A stretch of 15,896 nt of DNA from Dehalococcoidales bacterium (GCA_016926695.1 JAFGOB010000084.1:1-15896), one strand, 5' to 3'; numbered from the stretch's first letter, positions 1-6,692 are shown. The notes: generated from the sequence alone by a model not told the origin. Numbers and translations are program-made.

Positions 1-33
1 AACGGCGAAGACCCGGGTAGCAAATTAATAGCG

Positions 34-192
34 TAAGGTGCATGCCAGGCGGGCGGAATCCTCCTCGGTTGTTCAACCTTAATCTGGTCCTGACGACGAC
101 TGAGATGACCCCCCGCCCGCCTCGTAAGGCTTAATACACTGAACAAGCCAGGAACGAGTTCGACCGTAAAAAAGGCTCCCCATACCGCGATC
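34..192 (-). repeat. Dispersed non-coding repeat, copy A
   Basis: Read on the minus strand this segment matches 6469-6638 on the plus strand, at roughly 80% by eye. Blocks identical or nearly so are a T-run leading into ACGGTCGAACTCGTTCCTGG, then GGGGGGTCATCTCAGTC, AACCGAGGAG, ATTCCGCCCG and CCTGGCATGCACCTTAC. A GC-rich stem (GGCGGGCGG with CCGCCCGCC) encloses a small hairpin, GGTT-GAAC-AACC, so the element could fold as RNA. Weaker similarity continues to about 245. It lies about 110 nt past the stop of the gene at 300-2003, in that gene's direction. I know no family name for it. Positions 1-33 show nothing recognisable. Confidence 0.75.
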
Positions 193-277
193 TTTAGAGA
201 TAACGCTCAATTTATAACCAGCGTATATTAAAACTCATTTTCGTGATAAATCGGAGATGCTCCTTTAATAAATCCTT

Positions 278-318
278 TCGGAGAAGATCCGACAGGCTGT
301 TATTTGTTTGACAGCCTG
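278..318 (-). other. Inverted repeats at the 3' end of the TPP enzyme gene
   Basis: Two small inverted repeats adjoin. The first is CAGGCTGT (293-300) with ACAGCCTG (311-318), 8 bp with a 10-nt loop, and it spans the last codons and stop of the minus-strand gene. The second is TCGGA (278-282) with TCCGA (288-292), 8 nt past the stop. Neither is followed by a T-run on the minus strand, so this is not a standard intrinsic terminator. The second resembles the core of the hairpin at 6315-6353, which follows another operon. The rest of 193-277 is AT-rich with no gene. Confidence 0.35.
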
Positions 319-2003
319 ATATCAAGCACAGCCGGCTTCCCTTTACGTACCCGGGCCAGTCCATTTTTCAACGCGGGGATGATCTCCTCCGGATCCGTAA
401 CCTTTCGCCCATAGGCGCCGCAGGACCCGGCGACTCCAGCGTAATCGGGCGAAGGAGTCAGGTGCACACCCACATCAAAGGCCATCTTATCCGATAGTTT
501 CTGACTGGTCATCATCTCGAGGAGCACCTTGATAGCCCCATAGGCCTCGTTGTTGAAAATAACAGAGAGGAAAGGGAGTTTGTACGCGGTAGCGGACCAG
601 AGAGCGGCAACAGGACAGCCCCATACAAAGCCGCCATCGGTCATCAGGCTTATGACCGTTTTTCCCGGAGCGCCCGCCTTGGCCCCGAGGGCGGCCCCCA
701 GGGCCCAGTTGATCGAACCACCCGGACAGGTCAGGAATGTCCCGGGCCTGGTGCGGGAAATCTGCTCATATAAAGCATTCATGTGGCTTATGACATGATT
801 CACCACTATGTCGTCATCTTCAATAACCTCGTTTATACAGTATGAAAGCCAGTCCGGAGAGATCGGCTTCTCTTCCGCTCCCTTCAGCGCCAGGGAGCGG
901 AAGGTGTCTCGCATCTTTTTATGGTTCCTCTCCAATCTTGTGAAGCGCTTCCTGAAATTGGCGCGTGTGGTTTCATTCAATCTCTTCTCGATCGCATCCT
1001 TCAGGAAGGGTATGCTTTTTCTTGTGTCAGCCTTGATAAAAATGTCCGTCTTCCTGCCCCACAGGGCCATACCCTGGGTAGTGGGGGCCACACCCACGTG
1101 AATTATTTTGGCATCCGGTCGGGGCTCTTCCATGGCCCGTGCGTACTGCATATCAAAGTCCAGCGCCAGGATCACGTCCGCTTCTGATATATGAGGATTT
1201 GGCCTTCTGTTCCCGACCCCCTTTTCGATCCCGGCGCATAGCGGGTGCGTGGTCGGAAAATTCATCCTTTGAGGGCCCGTCAATACAGGCGCACAGAGGC
1301 TTTCAGCCAGCTCCACCAGCCTTTCCACAGATTCAGCATGTCTTCCGGTGAAACCCGGAATGATCAGAGGATTTTCCGCTTTGACCAGCATTCCGGCCAC
1401 CCTGCTGAGTCTGTCCCGGTCCGCTGCTGCAAGCGGCGGCGAAAAAAATCCCCGCGAAGGCAGGAGGTTTCTCTTGTTAATCTTTTCCGTCATGTACCCG
1501 ATATCGTGGGTCAAATAGACCGGTCCGCAGGGATCGGCGCAGGCCGTCTCAAAGGCATCCCTGAGCACTTCCTGAATATCATCTGTGCCTGAAATCCTGT
1601 ATTCCTTTTTCACGGAATTCCGAACGATACTTCCCTGGTCATAGGCCTTATTCTGCCAGGTTTTTCTGGTGGCTTCGGGGAACCGCCCCGCAAACAGGAT
1701 AACAGGAACCCGTCCCCATTGTGCATTAAACAGGGAGCCTCCCACCTGAAGGGTTCCCAGTTCGGCATGCACAAGGACAACCTGAGGCTTTCCGGTTACC
1801 ATATAGTGGCCGTGGGCGGCACTAAGGGCGACAGACTCATGGAGACAAAGGAGCACTCTAGGAGTGCGCCTGCCAGCCTCTATCATTTTCGCAGTGGCGG
1901 CCTGAATCGGAGCTACATCGAGCCCGGAATTCATGAAAATAGTTTCGACTCCGTTTGCATTCAATGCTTCGAGAAAGGCCTCCGCACGCTGATATTTTTT
2001 CAT
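300..2003 (-). CDS. Thiamine diphosphate-dependent enzyme, acetolactate synthase/benzoylformate decarboxylase superfamily
   Basis: At 567 aa it has the usual length and three-domain order of this superfamily: N-terminal Pyr domain (about 1-175), central domain (about 190-320) and C-terminal PP domain (about 380-550). The N-terminal domain carries a Glu in LLCLHES (E56), placed where the catalytic Glu that activates the cofactor is expected. The diphosphate/Mg motif is T-D-G-G-F with D456, then an Asn pair (N484-N485) at normal spacing. The first Gly of the usual GDG is Thr here. The family includes decarboxylases, carboligases and acyl-CoA lyases; nothing visible fixes the substrate, so I give no specific reaction. 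There is no regulatory-subunit gene beside it, which argues weakly against a biosynthetic acetolactate synthase. The ATG at 2003 has a good ribosome site (GGAGGA, 4 nt away). It appears to be transcribed alone, divergently from the mla operon. Confidence 0.85.
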   Translation of the reverse strand: MKKYQRAEAFLEALNANGVETIFMNSGLDVAPIQAATAKMIEAGRRTPRVLLCLHESVALSAAHGHYMVTGKPQVVLVHAELGTLQVGGSLFNAQWGRVPVILFAGRFPEATRKTWQNKAYDQGSIVRNSVKKEYRISGTDDIQEVLRDAFETACADPCGPVYLTHDIGYMTEKINKRNLLPSRGFFSPPLAAADRDRLSRVAGMLVKAENPLIIPGFTGRHAESVERLVELAESLCAPVLTGPQRMNFPTTHPLCAGIEKGVGNRRPNPHISEADVILALDFDMQYARAMEEPRPDAKIIHVGVAPTTQGMALWGRKTDIFIKADTRKSIPFLKDAIEKRLNETTRANFRKRFTRLERNHKKMRDTFRSLALKGAEEKPISPDWLSYCINEVIEDDDIVVNHVISHMNALYEQISRTRPGTFLTCPGGSINWALGAALGAKAGAPGKTVISLMTDGGFVWGCPVAALWSATAYKLPFLSVIFNNEAYGAIKVLLEMMTSQKLSDKMAFDVGVHLTPSPDYAGVAGSCGAYGRKVTDPEEIIPALKNGLARVRKGKPAVLDIRLSNK

Positions 2004-2196
2004 TTACTCCTCCGTTAATTTATTTTTGGGCAATCCTTAAACAGAAACGGAATTCTATTAAGTTAAGACTGTATGCCTGTTGCTCCGTAGAATTTAGTTT
2101 TACAGATAAAGGGGTCTTTGGCAAGAGTAATTAATTGTTTTCTCTCCGCCGCACCGTCATAAGCCGCGGCCATAAGGGAGAGCCGGAGTATACAGA
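2004..2196. other. Gap upstream of the TPP enzyme gene, with a coding-like scrap
   Basis: This gap should hold the promoter of the TPP enzyme gene, but I could not find a convincing -35/-10 pair on the minus strand. On the minus strand 2063 to about 2190 reads as an open, coding-like tail of about 41 residues (including AYDGAAERKQL and DPFICKTKFYG) that ends with TAA. Its upstream part runs into the MITE-like element at 2197. It may be the C-terminal remnant of a gene cut off by that insertion, or chance. I do not recognise the family. Confidence 0.3.
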
Positions 2197-2460
2197 GCGC
2201 CCCTGATCCACCATCAAGGCGCCATCTGCCATGCGACAGGCTCATGGCCCTGAGCGAAGTCGAAGGGCTGCGTTGCCTGTGATCGCTCCTCCTTGCCCTC
2301 CGGCCTGGAGGCCTGCGGGCTGGAAGCGGTCGTATTACTTATACGTCTCATTTGTCGCTCCTTGGCGCCTTGCATCCGGCACCTCGCTGGTGGCCAGGGT
2401 CAAGCCAAAATCCGGCACCATTACTATATTGTCTTCGTTTTGATGGTGGATTTTGGGCGC
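2197..2460 (+). mobile_element. MITE-like non-autonomous element, complete copy
   Basis: The ends are imperfect terminal inverted repeats. 2197-2217 (GCGCCCCTGATCCACCATCAA) matches the reverse complement of 2440-2460 at 18 of 21 positions. The 264-bp interior has no credible gene. Its left part matches 15809-15896 in the same orientation: the end sequence, a CATCTGC block, a GTTGCCT-GATCGCTC block and a short hairpin CGTAT-5 nt-ATACG (around 2332-2346). Relative to that copy it carries two extra palindromic pieces, near 2232-2268 and near 2297-2326. No target-site duplication is obvious. TIRs, small size and repeated copies fit a MITE; the transposase family that would mobilise it is unknown. 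Confidence 0.65.
2232..2268. repeat. Short palindromic (REP-like) insert inside the MITE-like element
   Basis: CGACAGGCTCA followed by TGAGCGAAGTCG forms an imperfect hairpin around TGGCCC, flanked by AGTCGAAGGGCT. From general knowledge it resembles the short 'TTCGAC...CTCAGGG...GTCGAAGG' palindromes that recur in many environmental bacterial genomes. The segment is absent from the second copy of the host element, so it appears to be a nested insertion. Confidence 0.45.
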
Positions 2461-2469
2461 ATTCCCGGA

Positions 2470-2498
2470 TTGACATGCGATCGTAAAATTTTTATACT
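2470..2498 (+). promoter_or_regulatory. Sigma-70-type promoter of the mla operon
   Basis: A perfect -35 box TTGACA (2470-2475), a 17-bp spacer and a -10 box TATACT (2493-2498, 5 of 6 matches) face the mla genes. It begins 11 bp after the GGGC end of the MITE-like element. The expected start is near 2505, leaving a leader of about 260 nt before the first gene. Confidence 0.7.
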
Positions 2499-2767
2499 CG
2501 CTTCATGAAAGATAGAATTCTTATCACCTGAACGGCCCCTGAGAGCCGTGTCGTCAAGTAGATGCAACTACCGAATGCTCTTTTGGGAAAGCCTCAGACC
2601 CCGGTTGCTTCCTCAGGTCGAACAGCTCATCCTCCAGCGCTTCCACAAAATCGGCCTAGGAGCCTTTCGGACTTTGTCCGGCATGCTCCCGGAGGAAACT
2701 CTTTGTTTATCGAGATTTTCGGGTTCATTGAGTCTATTCGTTTTATGTGTTACAGGATCGGCAAACT
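2499..2767 (+). other. Long 5' leader of the mla operon
   Basis: I see no convincing gene in this stretch on either strand. Early in it is a small hairpin, ACGGC-8 nt-GCCGT, near 2531-2548, with no T-run after it. A minus-strand stretch around 2565-2655 is coding-like (acidic and helical in character) but open for only about 30 codons between stops, so it may be a relic. No riboswitch that I know is recognisable. Confidence 0.35.
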
Positions 2768-3964
2768 ATGGAGAAAACAGATAGCACGGCAGGAGATTTC
2801 GACAAAGGATATACTGAGGGCACGGGATCGGACCTTGCGACCATGCCGGGTGACCTGCACTTGGTTGAAGACCCGGATGGCGTCCTCTGCTTGCGACCTT
2901 CCGGTGATTGGACCTTGTCCAGTTATAAAACATTGGAAAAGGCCGTCATATCCTTAAAAGACACAGGATTCGACCGCATAGATTTTTCACAGCTGGGCGC
3001 CCTGGATACGGGAGGAGCGACGCTAATGGTTCGGATGCTGGGAATCGAAGGGCTTCGTAATGTGGAGAACTCGGACCTTGATCTGCCTGAGGAACGCCGG
3101 GCGCTGTTGCTGGCCGTGGGAGAAGCCCTTAACAAGCAAGGGGAAAAAGCACCGGCACGTGGCCCCGGATTCATGGATTTGCTGGCGGATGTTGGTCTAA
3201 TCATCGTGGACAGGTGGAAAGATATTACGGCGCTGCTTGGTTTTATGGGGCTGGCTTTGGTTACGCTATTCGCCGTTTTGCCCCACCCCACACGCTGGCG
3301 CATCACTTCACTGGTTACCCACATCCATCAAACCGGTCTGAATGCCGTACCCATCGTCGCCTTGCTGACATTTTTAGTGGGAGCGGTGATAGCCTTCCTG
3401 GGAGCAACCGTGCTGGATATATTTGGCGCGACGATCTATACCGTTGATCTGGTAGCCTATTCCTTTCTCAGAGAATTTGGTGTCCTGCTGGCCGCCATCC
3501 TGCTGGCAGGTCGCACAGCCAGCGCCTTTGCCGCCCAAATAGGATCCATGAAAGTCAACGAGGAGATCGACGCCCTGAAAGCCCAGGGCCTGGATCCAAT
3601 GGAGCTGCTTGTCCTGCCGCGCATGCTGGCGCTGCTGCTAACGCTGCCGATGCTGACCTTTGTCGCCATGATAGCAGGGCTGACCGGCGGCGCTGTCGTG
3701 TCGATCATATCTCTGGATGTTTCCCTGGTCCGCATTATTAACATTACACGGGAAATACCGCTGCAGCATTTCCTGACCGGCATCGCTAAAGCGCCCTTTT
3801 TTGCTTTTGTAATCGCCCTGATCGGCTGTCTGGAAGGGTTCAAGGTGGAGGGTAACGCCCGCTCGGTGGGCGAGCACACCACCTCCAGCGTGGTTCAGTC
3901 GATTTTCATGGTGATTTTGTTGGATGCCGTGGCGGCGTTATTTTTTATGGAGATGGGCTGGTAG
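2768..3964 (+). CDS. mlaE: MlaE-type permease with N-terminal STAS domain
   Basis: This is the inner-membrane permease of an Mla/MCE ABC system, which moves phospholipids or other hydrophobic molecules between membranes. Counting from the ATG at 2768 it has 398 aa. Residues 25-115 look like a STAS (MlaB-type) domain, with the GDWTLSSYKTLEKAV strand-helix and a D-F-S-x-L-x-x-L-D-T-G-G segment. Residues 135-395 are the MlaE permease with about five membrane segments and the family signature REFGVLLAAILLAGR (235-249), followed by IGSMKVNEEIDALKAQGLDP (258-277). In E. coli MlaB is a separate subunit; here the two appear fused. An in-frame GTG at 2747 lacks a ribosome site, while the ATG at 2768 has a weak AGGA upstream. 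It is first in a tight four-gene operon, 2 nt before mlaF. Confidence 0.9.
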   Translation: MEKTDSTAGDFDKGYTEGTGSDLATMPGDLHLVEDPDGVLCLRPSGDWTLSSYKTLEKAVISLKDTGFDRIDFSQLGALDTGGATLMVRMLGIEGLRNVENSDLDLPEERRALLLAVGEALNKQGEKAPARGPGFMDLLADVGLIIVDRWKDITALLGFMGLALVTLFAVLPHPTRWRITSLVTHIHQTGLNAVPIVALLTFLVGAVIAFLGATVLDIFGATIYTVDLVAYSFLREFGVLLAAILLAGRTASAFAAQIGSMKVNEEIDALKAQGLDPMELLVLPRMLALLLTLPMLTFVAMIAGLTGGAVVSIISLDVSLVRIINITREIPLQHFLTGIAKAPFFAFVIALIGCLEGFKVEGNARSVGEHTTSSVVQSIFMVILLDAVAALFFMEMGW

Positions 3965-3966
3965 AA

Positions 3967-4764
3967 ATGGCAGGCAATGATCCCGAGGTCATCATCTCAG
4001 TGCGTAATTTGAGCAACCGTTTCGGCGCCCATGTCGTCCATGAACGACTGGACTTGGACGTCTATAGGGGTGAAATCCTTGGTGTGGTAGGCGGTTCAGG
4101 CAGCGGCAAATCGGTGCTGCTGCGATCGATCATCGGCCTTTACCGCCCAAGCTGCGGTGAGGTGCGGGTATTCGGCCAGGATCTGGGAAACCTTACACCC
4201 GGCCAACGCTCTCTTCAGGAGCAGCGTATGGGGGTCTTGTTTCAAAGGGGCGCATTGTTTTCTTCCCTGACCGTGATCGAAAATATCGCCCTTCCCTTGA
4301 TAGAACATGCCGGACTGGATCGATCCGACGCACAATACCTGGCTGGTGTAAAACTGGCCTTGACGGGCTTGTCGCAAGAAGATGGGTTCCTCTATCCCTC
4401 CGAGCTGTCCGGAGGCATGATAAAACGCGCGGCCCTGGCCCGTGCCCTGGCGCTGGACCCGGATATACTCTTTCTCGACGAACCCACGGCCGGTCTGGAT
4501 CCCATCGGCGCCGCCGCCTTCGACCAGTTACTTCTTACGCTGCGGGATGCCCTTCAACTGACCGTATTTCTGATAACCCATGATTTAGACACCCTGTACA
4601 CCGCCTGCGACCGGATTGCCGTTCTGTCCCAAAAAAAGGTTCTTGTTGCCGGTCGCCTGGAAGCAGTGACCGCAAATGAAGATCCGTGGGTGCAGGACTA
4701 TTTTCACGGCCCCAGGGGCCGCGCCGCGCGGCAGGCATCGGAGACTATCCCTAAGGAGTCCTAA
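3967..4764 (+). CDS. mlaF: MlaF-type ABC transporter ATPase
   Basis: This is the cytoplasmic ATPase that powers the MlaE permease. The 265 aa include every expected motif: Walker A GGSGSGKS (42-49), a Q-loop within LFQRGALFSSLTV, the ABC signature LSGGM (147-151), Walker B ILFLDEP with D171 and E172, and the switch His in LITHD (H205). The FQxGALF stretch is typical of MlaF rather than of amino-acid ABC ATPases. The C-terminal tail, ending DYFHGPRGRA, resembles the regulatory tail of the family. It follows mlaE by 2 nt with only a distant GGAG, so translation is probably coupled, and it stops just before the ATG of the MCE gene. Confidence 0.93.
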   Translation: MAGNDPEVIISVRNLSNRFGAHVVHERLDLDVYRGEILGVVGGSGSGKSVLLRSIIGLYRPSCGEVRVFGQDLGNLTPGQRSLQEQRMGVLFQRGALFSSLTVIENIALPLIEHAGLDRSDAQYLAGVKLALTGLSQEDGFLYPSELSGGMIKRAALARALALDPDILFLDEPTAGLDPIGAAAFDQLLLTLRDALQLTVFLITHDLDTLYTACDRIAVLSQKKVLVAGRLEAVTANEDPWVQDYFHGPRGRAARQASETIPKES

Positions 4765-4765
4765 A

Positions 4766-5705
4766 ATGGAGACACATGCCCGATATGTACTGATCGGATT
4801 TTTCACCGTTGCCGTTGTCGCCGGGGCGTTACTATTCGGCTTGTGGTTAGCGAAGGCCGGTACCCGGGAGGATTATCGAACGTATGACATCGTTTTCCAG
4901 GAGACCGTCAGCGGCCTTAGTGTCGGCAATGCGGTAGAGTTCAGCGGTATCAGGGTCGGGGAGGTTAAAAAACTATGGCTGGATCCGCATGATCCCGGCA
5001 AGGTATGGGCACGGGTAAACATCACTAACGGCACTCCGGTTAAAGAAAATACCCGCGCCCGTCTAACCCTGGCAAATATCACCGGCGCCTCCAACAACCC
5101 AGCTCACCGGCGGGTCCCCGGACAGCCCGCCGCTTGCCGGCGAAAAAGATCAGATTCCCCGTATAGTGGCGGACCCCTCTCCCTTTACCCGCATAAAGAT
5201 CAGCAGCGAAGAAATATTTGTCAGCGTCAGCAGCCTGATCGACAATGCCAGGCAGTTGCTCTCAGAGGGAAATATCCGGCACCTCAGCAAGATACTTGCC
5301 AATCTGGAAGAGACCAGCATTGCCCTGGCCGCAGAAAAGGAACAAATCCATCAAGGATTGCAGGATCTGTCGATGGCCGGGCGACAGGCCAGCAAGGCCG
5401 CGGATCAAGCAATGAAGATGATAAGCAGCATAAATGACCTTGTGGCCAGCCGTGGCAAGGAGATTTTAACCAAGGTGGATGATACCATGGACTCCCTGGA
5501 GCAATTCAGCGTCAGACTCGACCGTCTCCTGGAAGATAACGCACAATCTTTCGGCATCGGTATGCAAAGCCTGACCGAATTGGGTCCGGCCATAAGACAA
5601 TTTCATTTAACGCTCGGCGCCCTGGAAGAAATTGTTCGGCGCATAGAAGAAAACCCGGCGGGTTATCTGCTGGGCCGCGAGCGCGTCAAGGAGTTCCAAC
5701 CATGA
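4766..5705 (+). pseudogene. mlaD: MlaD-type MCE substrate-binding protein, interrupted by a one-base frameshift
   Basis: MCE proteins are membrane-anchored periplasmic rings that pass lipids to or from MlaE. The first frame has an N-terminal membrane segment (about 8-30) and an MCE domain (from about 38) with VSGLSVGNAVEFSGIRVGEV. After ITGASNN (N111, ending at 5098) that frame loses all similarity. Frame +1 continues with QLTGGSPDSPPL and IPRIVADPSPF, then a long helical tail ending NPAGYLLGRERVKEF. Joining the frames at the C-run 5098-5100 restores the usual spacing between TG and LTGG and gives about 312 aa, a normal length. So one extra base is the simplest explanation, either a real mutation or a sequencing error. 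Ribosome site AAGGAG (4753-4758) supports the ATG at 4766. The end overlaps the next gene by ATGA. Both halves look well conserved. Confidence 0.85.
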
Positions 5706-6301
5706 GAATCGCTATTCGATTCATCTGTTTATTGCTCACAGCCGTTGTGCCGGGCAGTTGTTCCATCGTTCCCGGCGATTCGCCTCAGAGCATCTACCGA
5801 CTGCCCCGATCGGCGATAAGCCTAAACGGGGATAAGGGCGTCGAAGTGTCCCTGCGCATAGCGCGGCCCCTGGCCGGCGGCGTTCTCGACAGCGCACGAA
5901 TTGTTGTTGTTCCAGAGCAAAACAACATCAGTGTCTATCCAAATGTACGGTGGAATTCGACGGCTCCGGTGCTTATACGCGACCATCTTCTCGATGCTTT
6001 TCACAACGATGGCCGTATCAGGCGCCTCAGCAGTGACAGCGAAGGATTGCACGCAGACTATGAGCTTGGTGGAACTCTGCGTTCTTTTCAGAGCGAGTAC
6101 CGCGATGGTGTTCCGCAGGTGGTGATAAGCATTGATGCGCGCATGATTGATGCCGTCACTCAGCGCATAGTCGCGGCGCGTCGCTTTACGGTTATCGAAG
6201 GCGTTAAAGGCACTCAGGTGGCTGAAGTCGTCGCCGCTTTCGGACGCGCCAGCGATGCCTTGGCCCGCGAGCTGATAAGCTGGACTTTACGGTTGATATG
6301 A
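5702..6301 (+). CDS. ABC-type transport auxiliary lipoprotein (PqiC/ABC_trans_aux-like)
   Basis: This 199-aa protein starts with a short positive segment, a hydrophobic stretch and a Cys (C20) in VVPGSC. That is a non-canonical but plausible lipobox, so it is probably an outer-membrane-facing lipoprotein. The following SIYRLPRSA and the mixed alpha/beta body of about 160 residues fit the auxiliary lipoproteins that accompany MCE systems (the PqiC type) in place of the soluble MlaC shuttle. Its ATG lies inside the stop of the MCE gene (ATGA), so its translation depends on ribosomes finishing that frame. The mlaD frameshift would therefore be expected to reduce its expression. It is the last gene of the operon. 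Family assignment rests on size, lipobox and position, with few fixed motifs to check. Confidence 0.75.
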   Translation: MRIAIRFICLLLTAVVPGSCSIVPGDSPQSIYRLPRSAISLNGDKGVEVSLRIARPLAGGVLDSARIVVVPEQNNISVYPNVRWNSTAPVLIRDHLLDAFHNDGRIRRLSSDSEGLHADYELGGTLRSFQSEYRDGVPQVVISIDARMIDAVTQRIVAARRFTVIEGVKGTQVAEVVAAFGRASDALARELISWTLRLI

Positions 6302-6314
6302 ATCCAGAGAGGAC

Positions 6315-6353
6315 ACCATGAGACTGTCGGACTTTATCCGACAGTCTCATGGT
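6315..6353 (+). terminator. Perfect 17-bp hairpin after the mla operon
   Basis: ACCATGAGACTGTCGGA (6315-6331) pairs perfectly with TCCGACAGTCTCATGGT (6337-6353) around a 5-nt loop, CTTTA. It begins 13 nt after the last stop of the operon. No T-run follows on either strand, so it may protect the 3' end of the message or be an end of a relic element rather than act as a classical terminator. Confidence 0.5.
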
Positions 6354-6370
6354 AAGATTTAGTGTCTTGG

Positions 6371-6413
6371 TCGGGGATGGTTGAAACCCCTCGCCTTATA
6401 GATGAGGGTAGTT
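6371..6413 (+). mobile_element. Possible relic of an IS200/IS605-type right end
   Basis: The stretch GGGGATGGTTGAAACCCCTC followed by GCCTTATAGATGAGGGTAG recalls, from memory, the right ends of IS200/IS605 elements carrying tnpB, which often read GGTTGAAACCCC followed by a GC hairpin. Here the hairpin is decayed (CCCTC 6388-6392 with GAGGG 6404-6408). There is no transposase or tnpB gene beside it. This segment also seems to be extra sequence relative to the region around copy A of the neighbouring repeat. Weak call. Confidence 0.2.
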
Positions 6414-6468
6414 TTGAAAAGATCAGCCAAAGATATACAAAAGGCTTATATTTGGCCTGATGGCTGAA

Positions 6469-6638
6469 AATCGCAGCATGGGAACTTTTTTTACGGTCGA
6501 ACTCGTTCCTGGCAAGTTTAACGCATGAAACTTTACGGGGCGGGGGGTCATCTCAGTCTTCGCCAGGCCGGATTTAGGTCGAATAACCGAGGAGCATTCC
6601 GCCCGCTATCCGAGCCGGAGGCCTGGCATGCACCTTAC
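6469..6638 (+). repeat. Dispersed non-coding repeat, copy B
   Basis: This is the plus-strand counterpart of 34-192. Both copies begin with an ATCGC-x-G-x-ATGGG block and a T-run (6486-6492) leading into ACGGTCGAACTCGTTCCTGG, and both end in CCTGGCATGCACCTTAC. The GC-rich stem is kept as GGGCGG/CCGCCC although the two copies differ there in length and sequence, which hints at selection on structure. This copy has about 17 extra bases (TATCCGAGCCGGAG region) before the final block. An imperfect hairpin (6422-6437 with 6447-6461) lies just upstream. It is 3' of the mla operon and ends about 90 nt before the transglycosylase gene, so it could be a 3' element of one or a leader of the other. Confidence 0.75.
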
Positions 6639-6692
6639 ACACTTATCCTGCTTCTAAGGCTTTATACCGGAGGAACAGTTGAGGAAAGCGCG

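Noticed and set aside
34..192. Known riboswitch, GEMM element or integron attC site as the identity of the large repeat
   Set aside because: The fixed motifs of those families were not found in either copy.
2565..2655. Coding-like stretch on the minus strand in the mla leader
   Set aside because: It is open for only about 30 codons and bounded by stops, with no start site, so it cannot be supported as a gene.
2747..2767. GTG start for mlaE at 2747
   Set aside because: No ribosome site lies before it, and the ATG at 2768 gives a normal protein; it remains possible.
2562..2957. 131-codon plus-strand ORF overlapping the start of mlaE
   Set aside because: It overlaps the well-supported permease in another frame and has no recognisable domain.
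5098..5100. Programmed +1 frameshift in mlaD
   Set aside because: The in-frame codons are AAC CCA rather than a known slippery arrangement, and there is no stop codon or stimulatory site visible, so an indel is more likely.
5166..5705. A separate gene starting with GTG at 5166
   Set aside because: It has no ribosome site and its sequence is the C-terminal half of the MCE protein; the conserved LTGG segment lies upstream of the GTG in the same frame.
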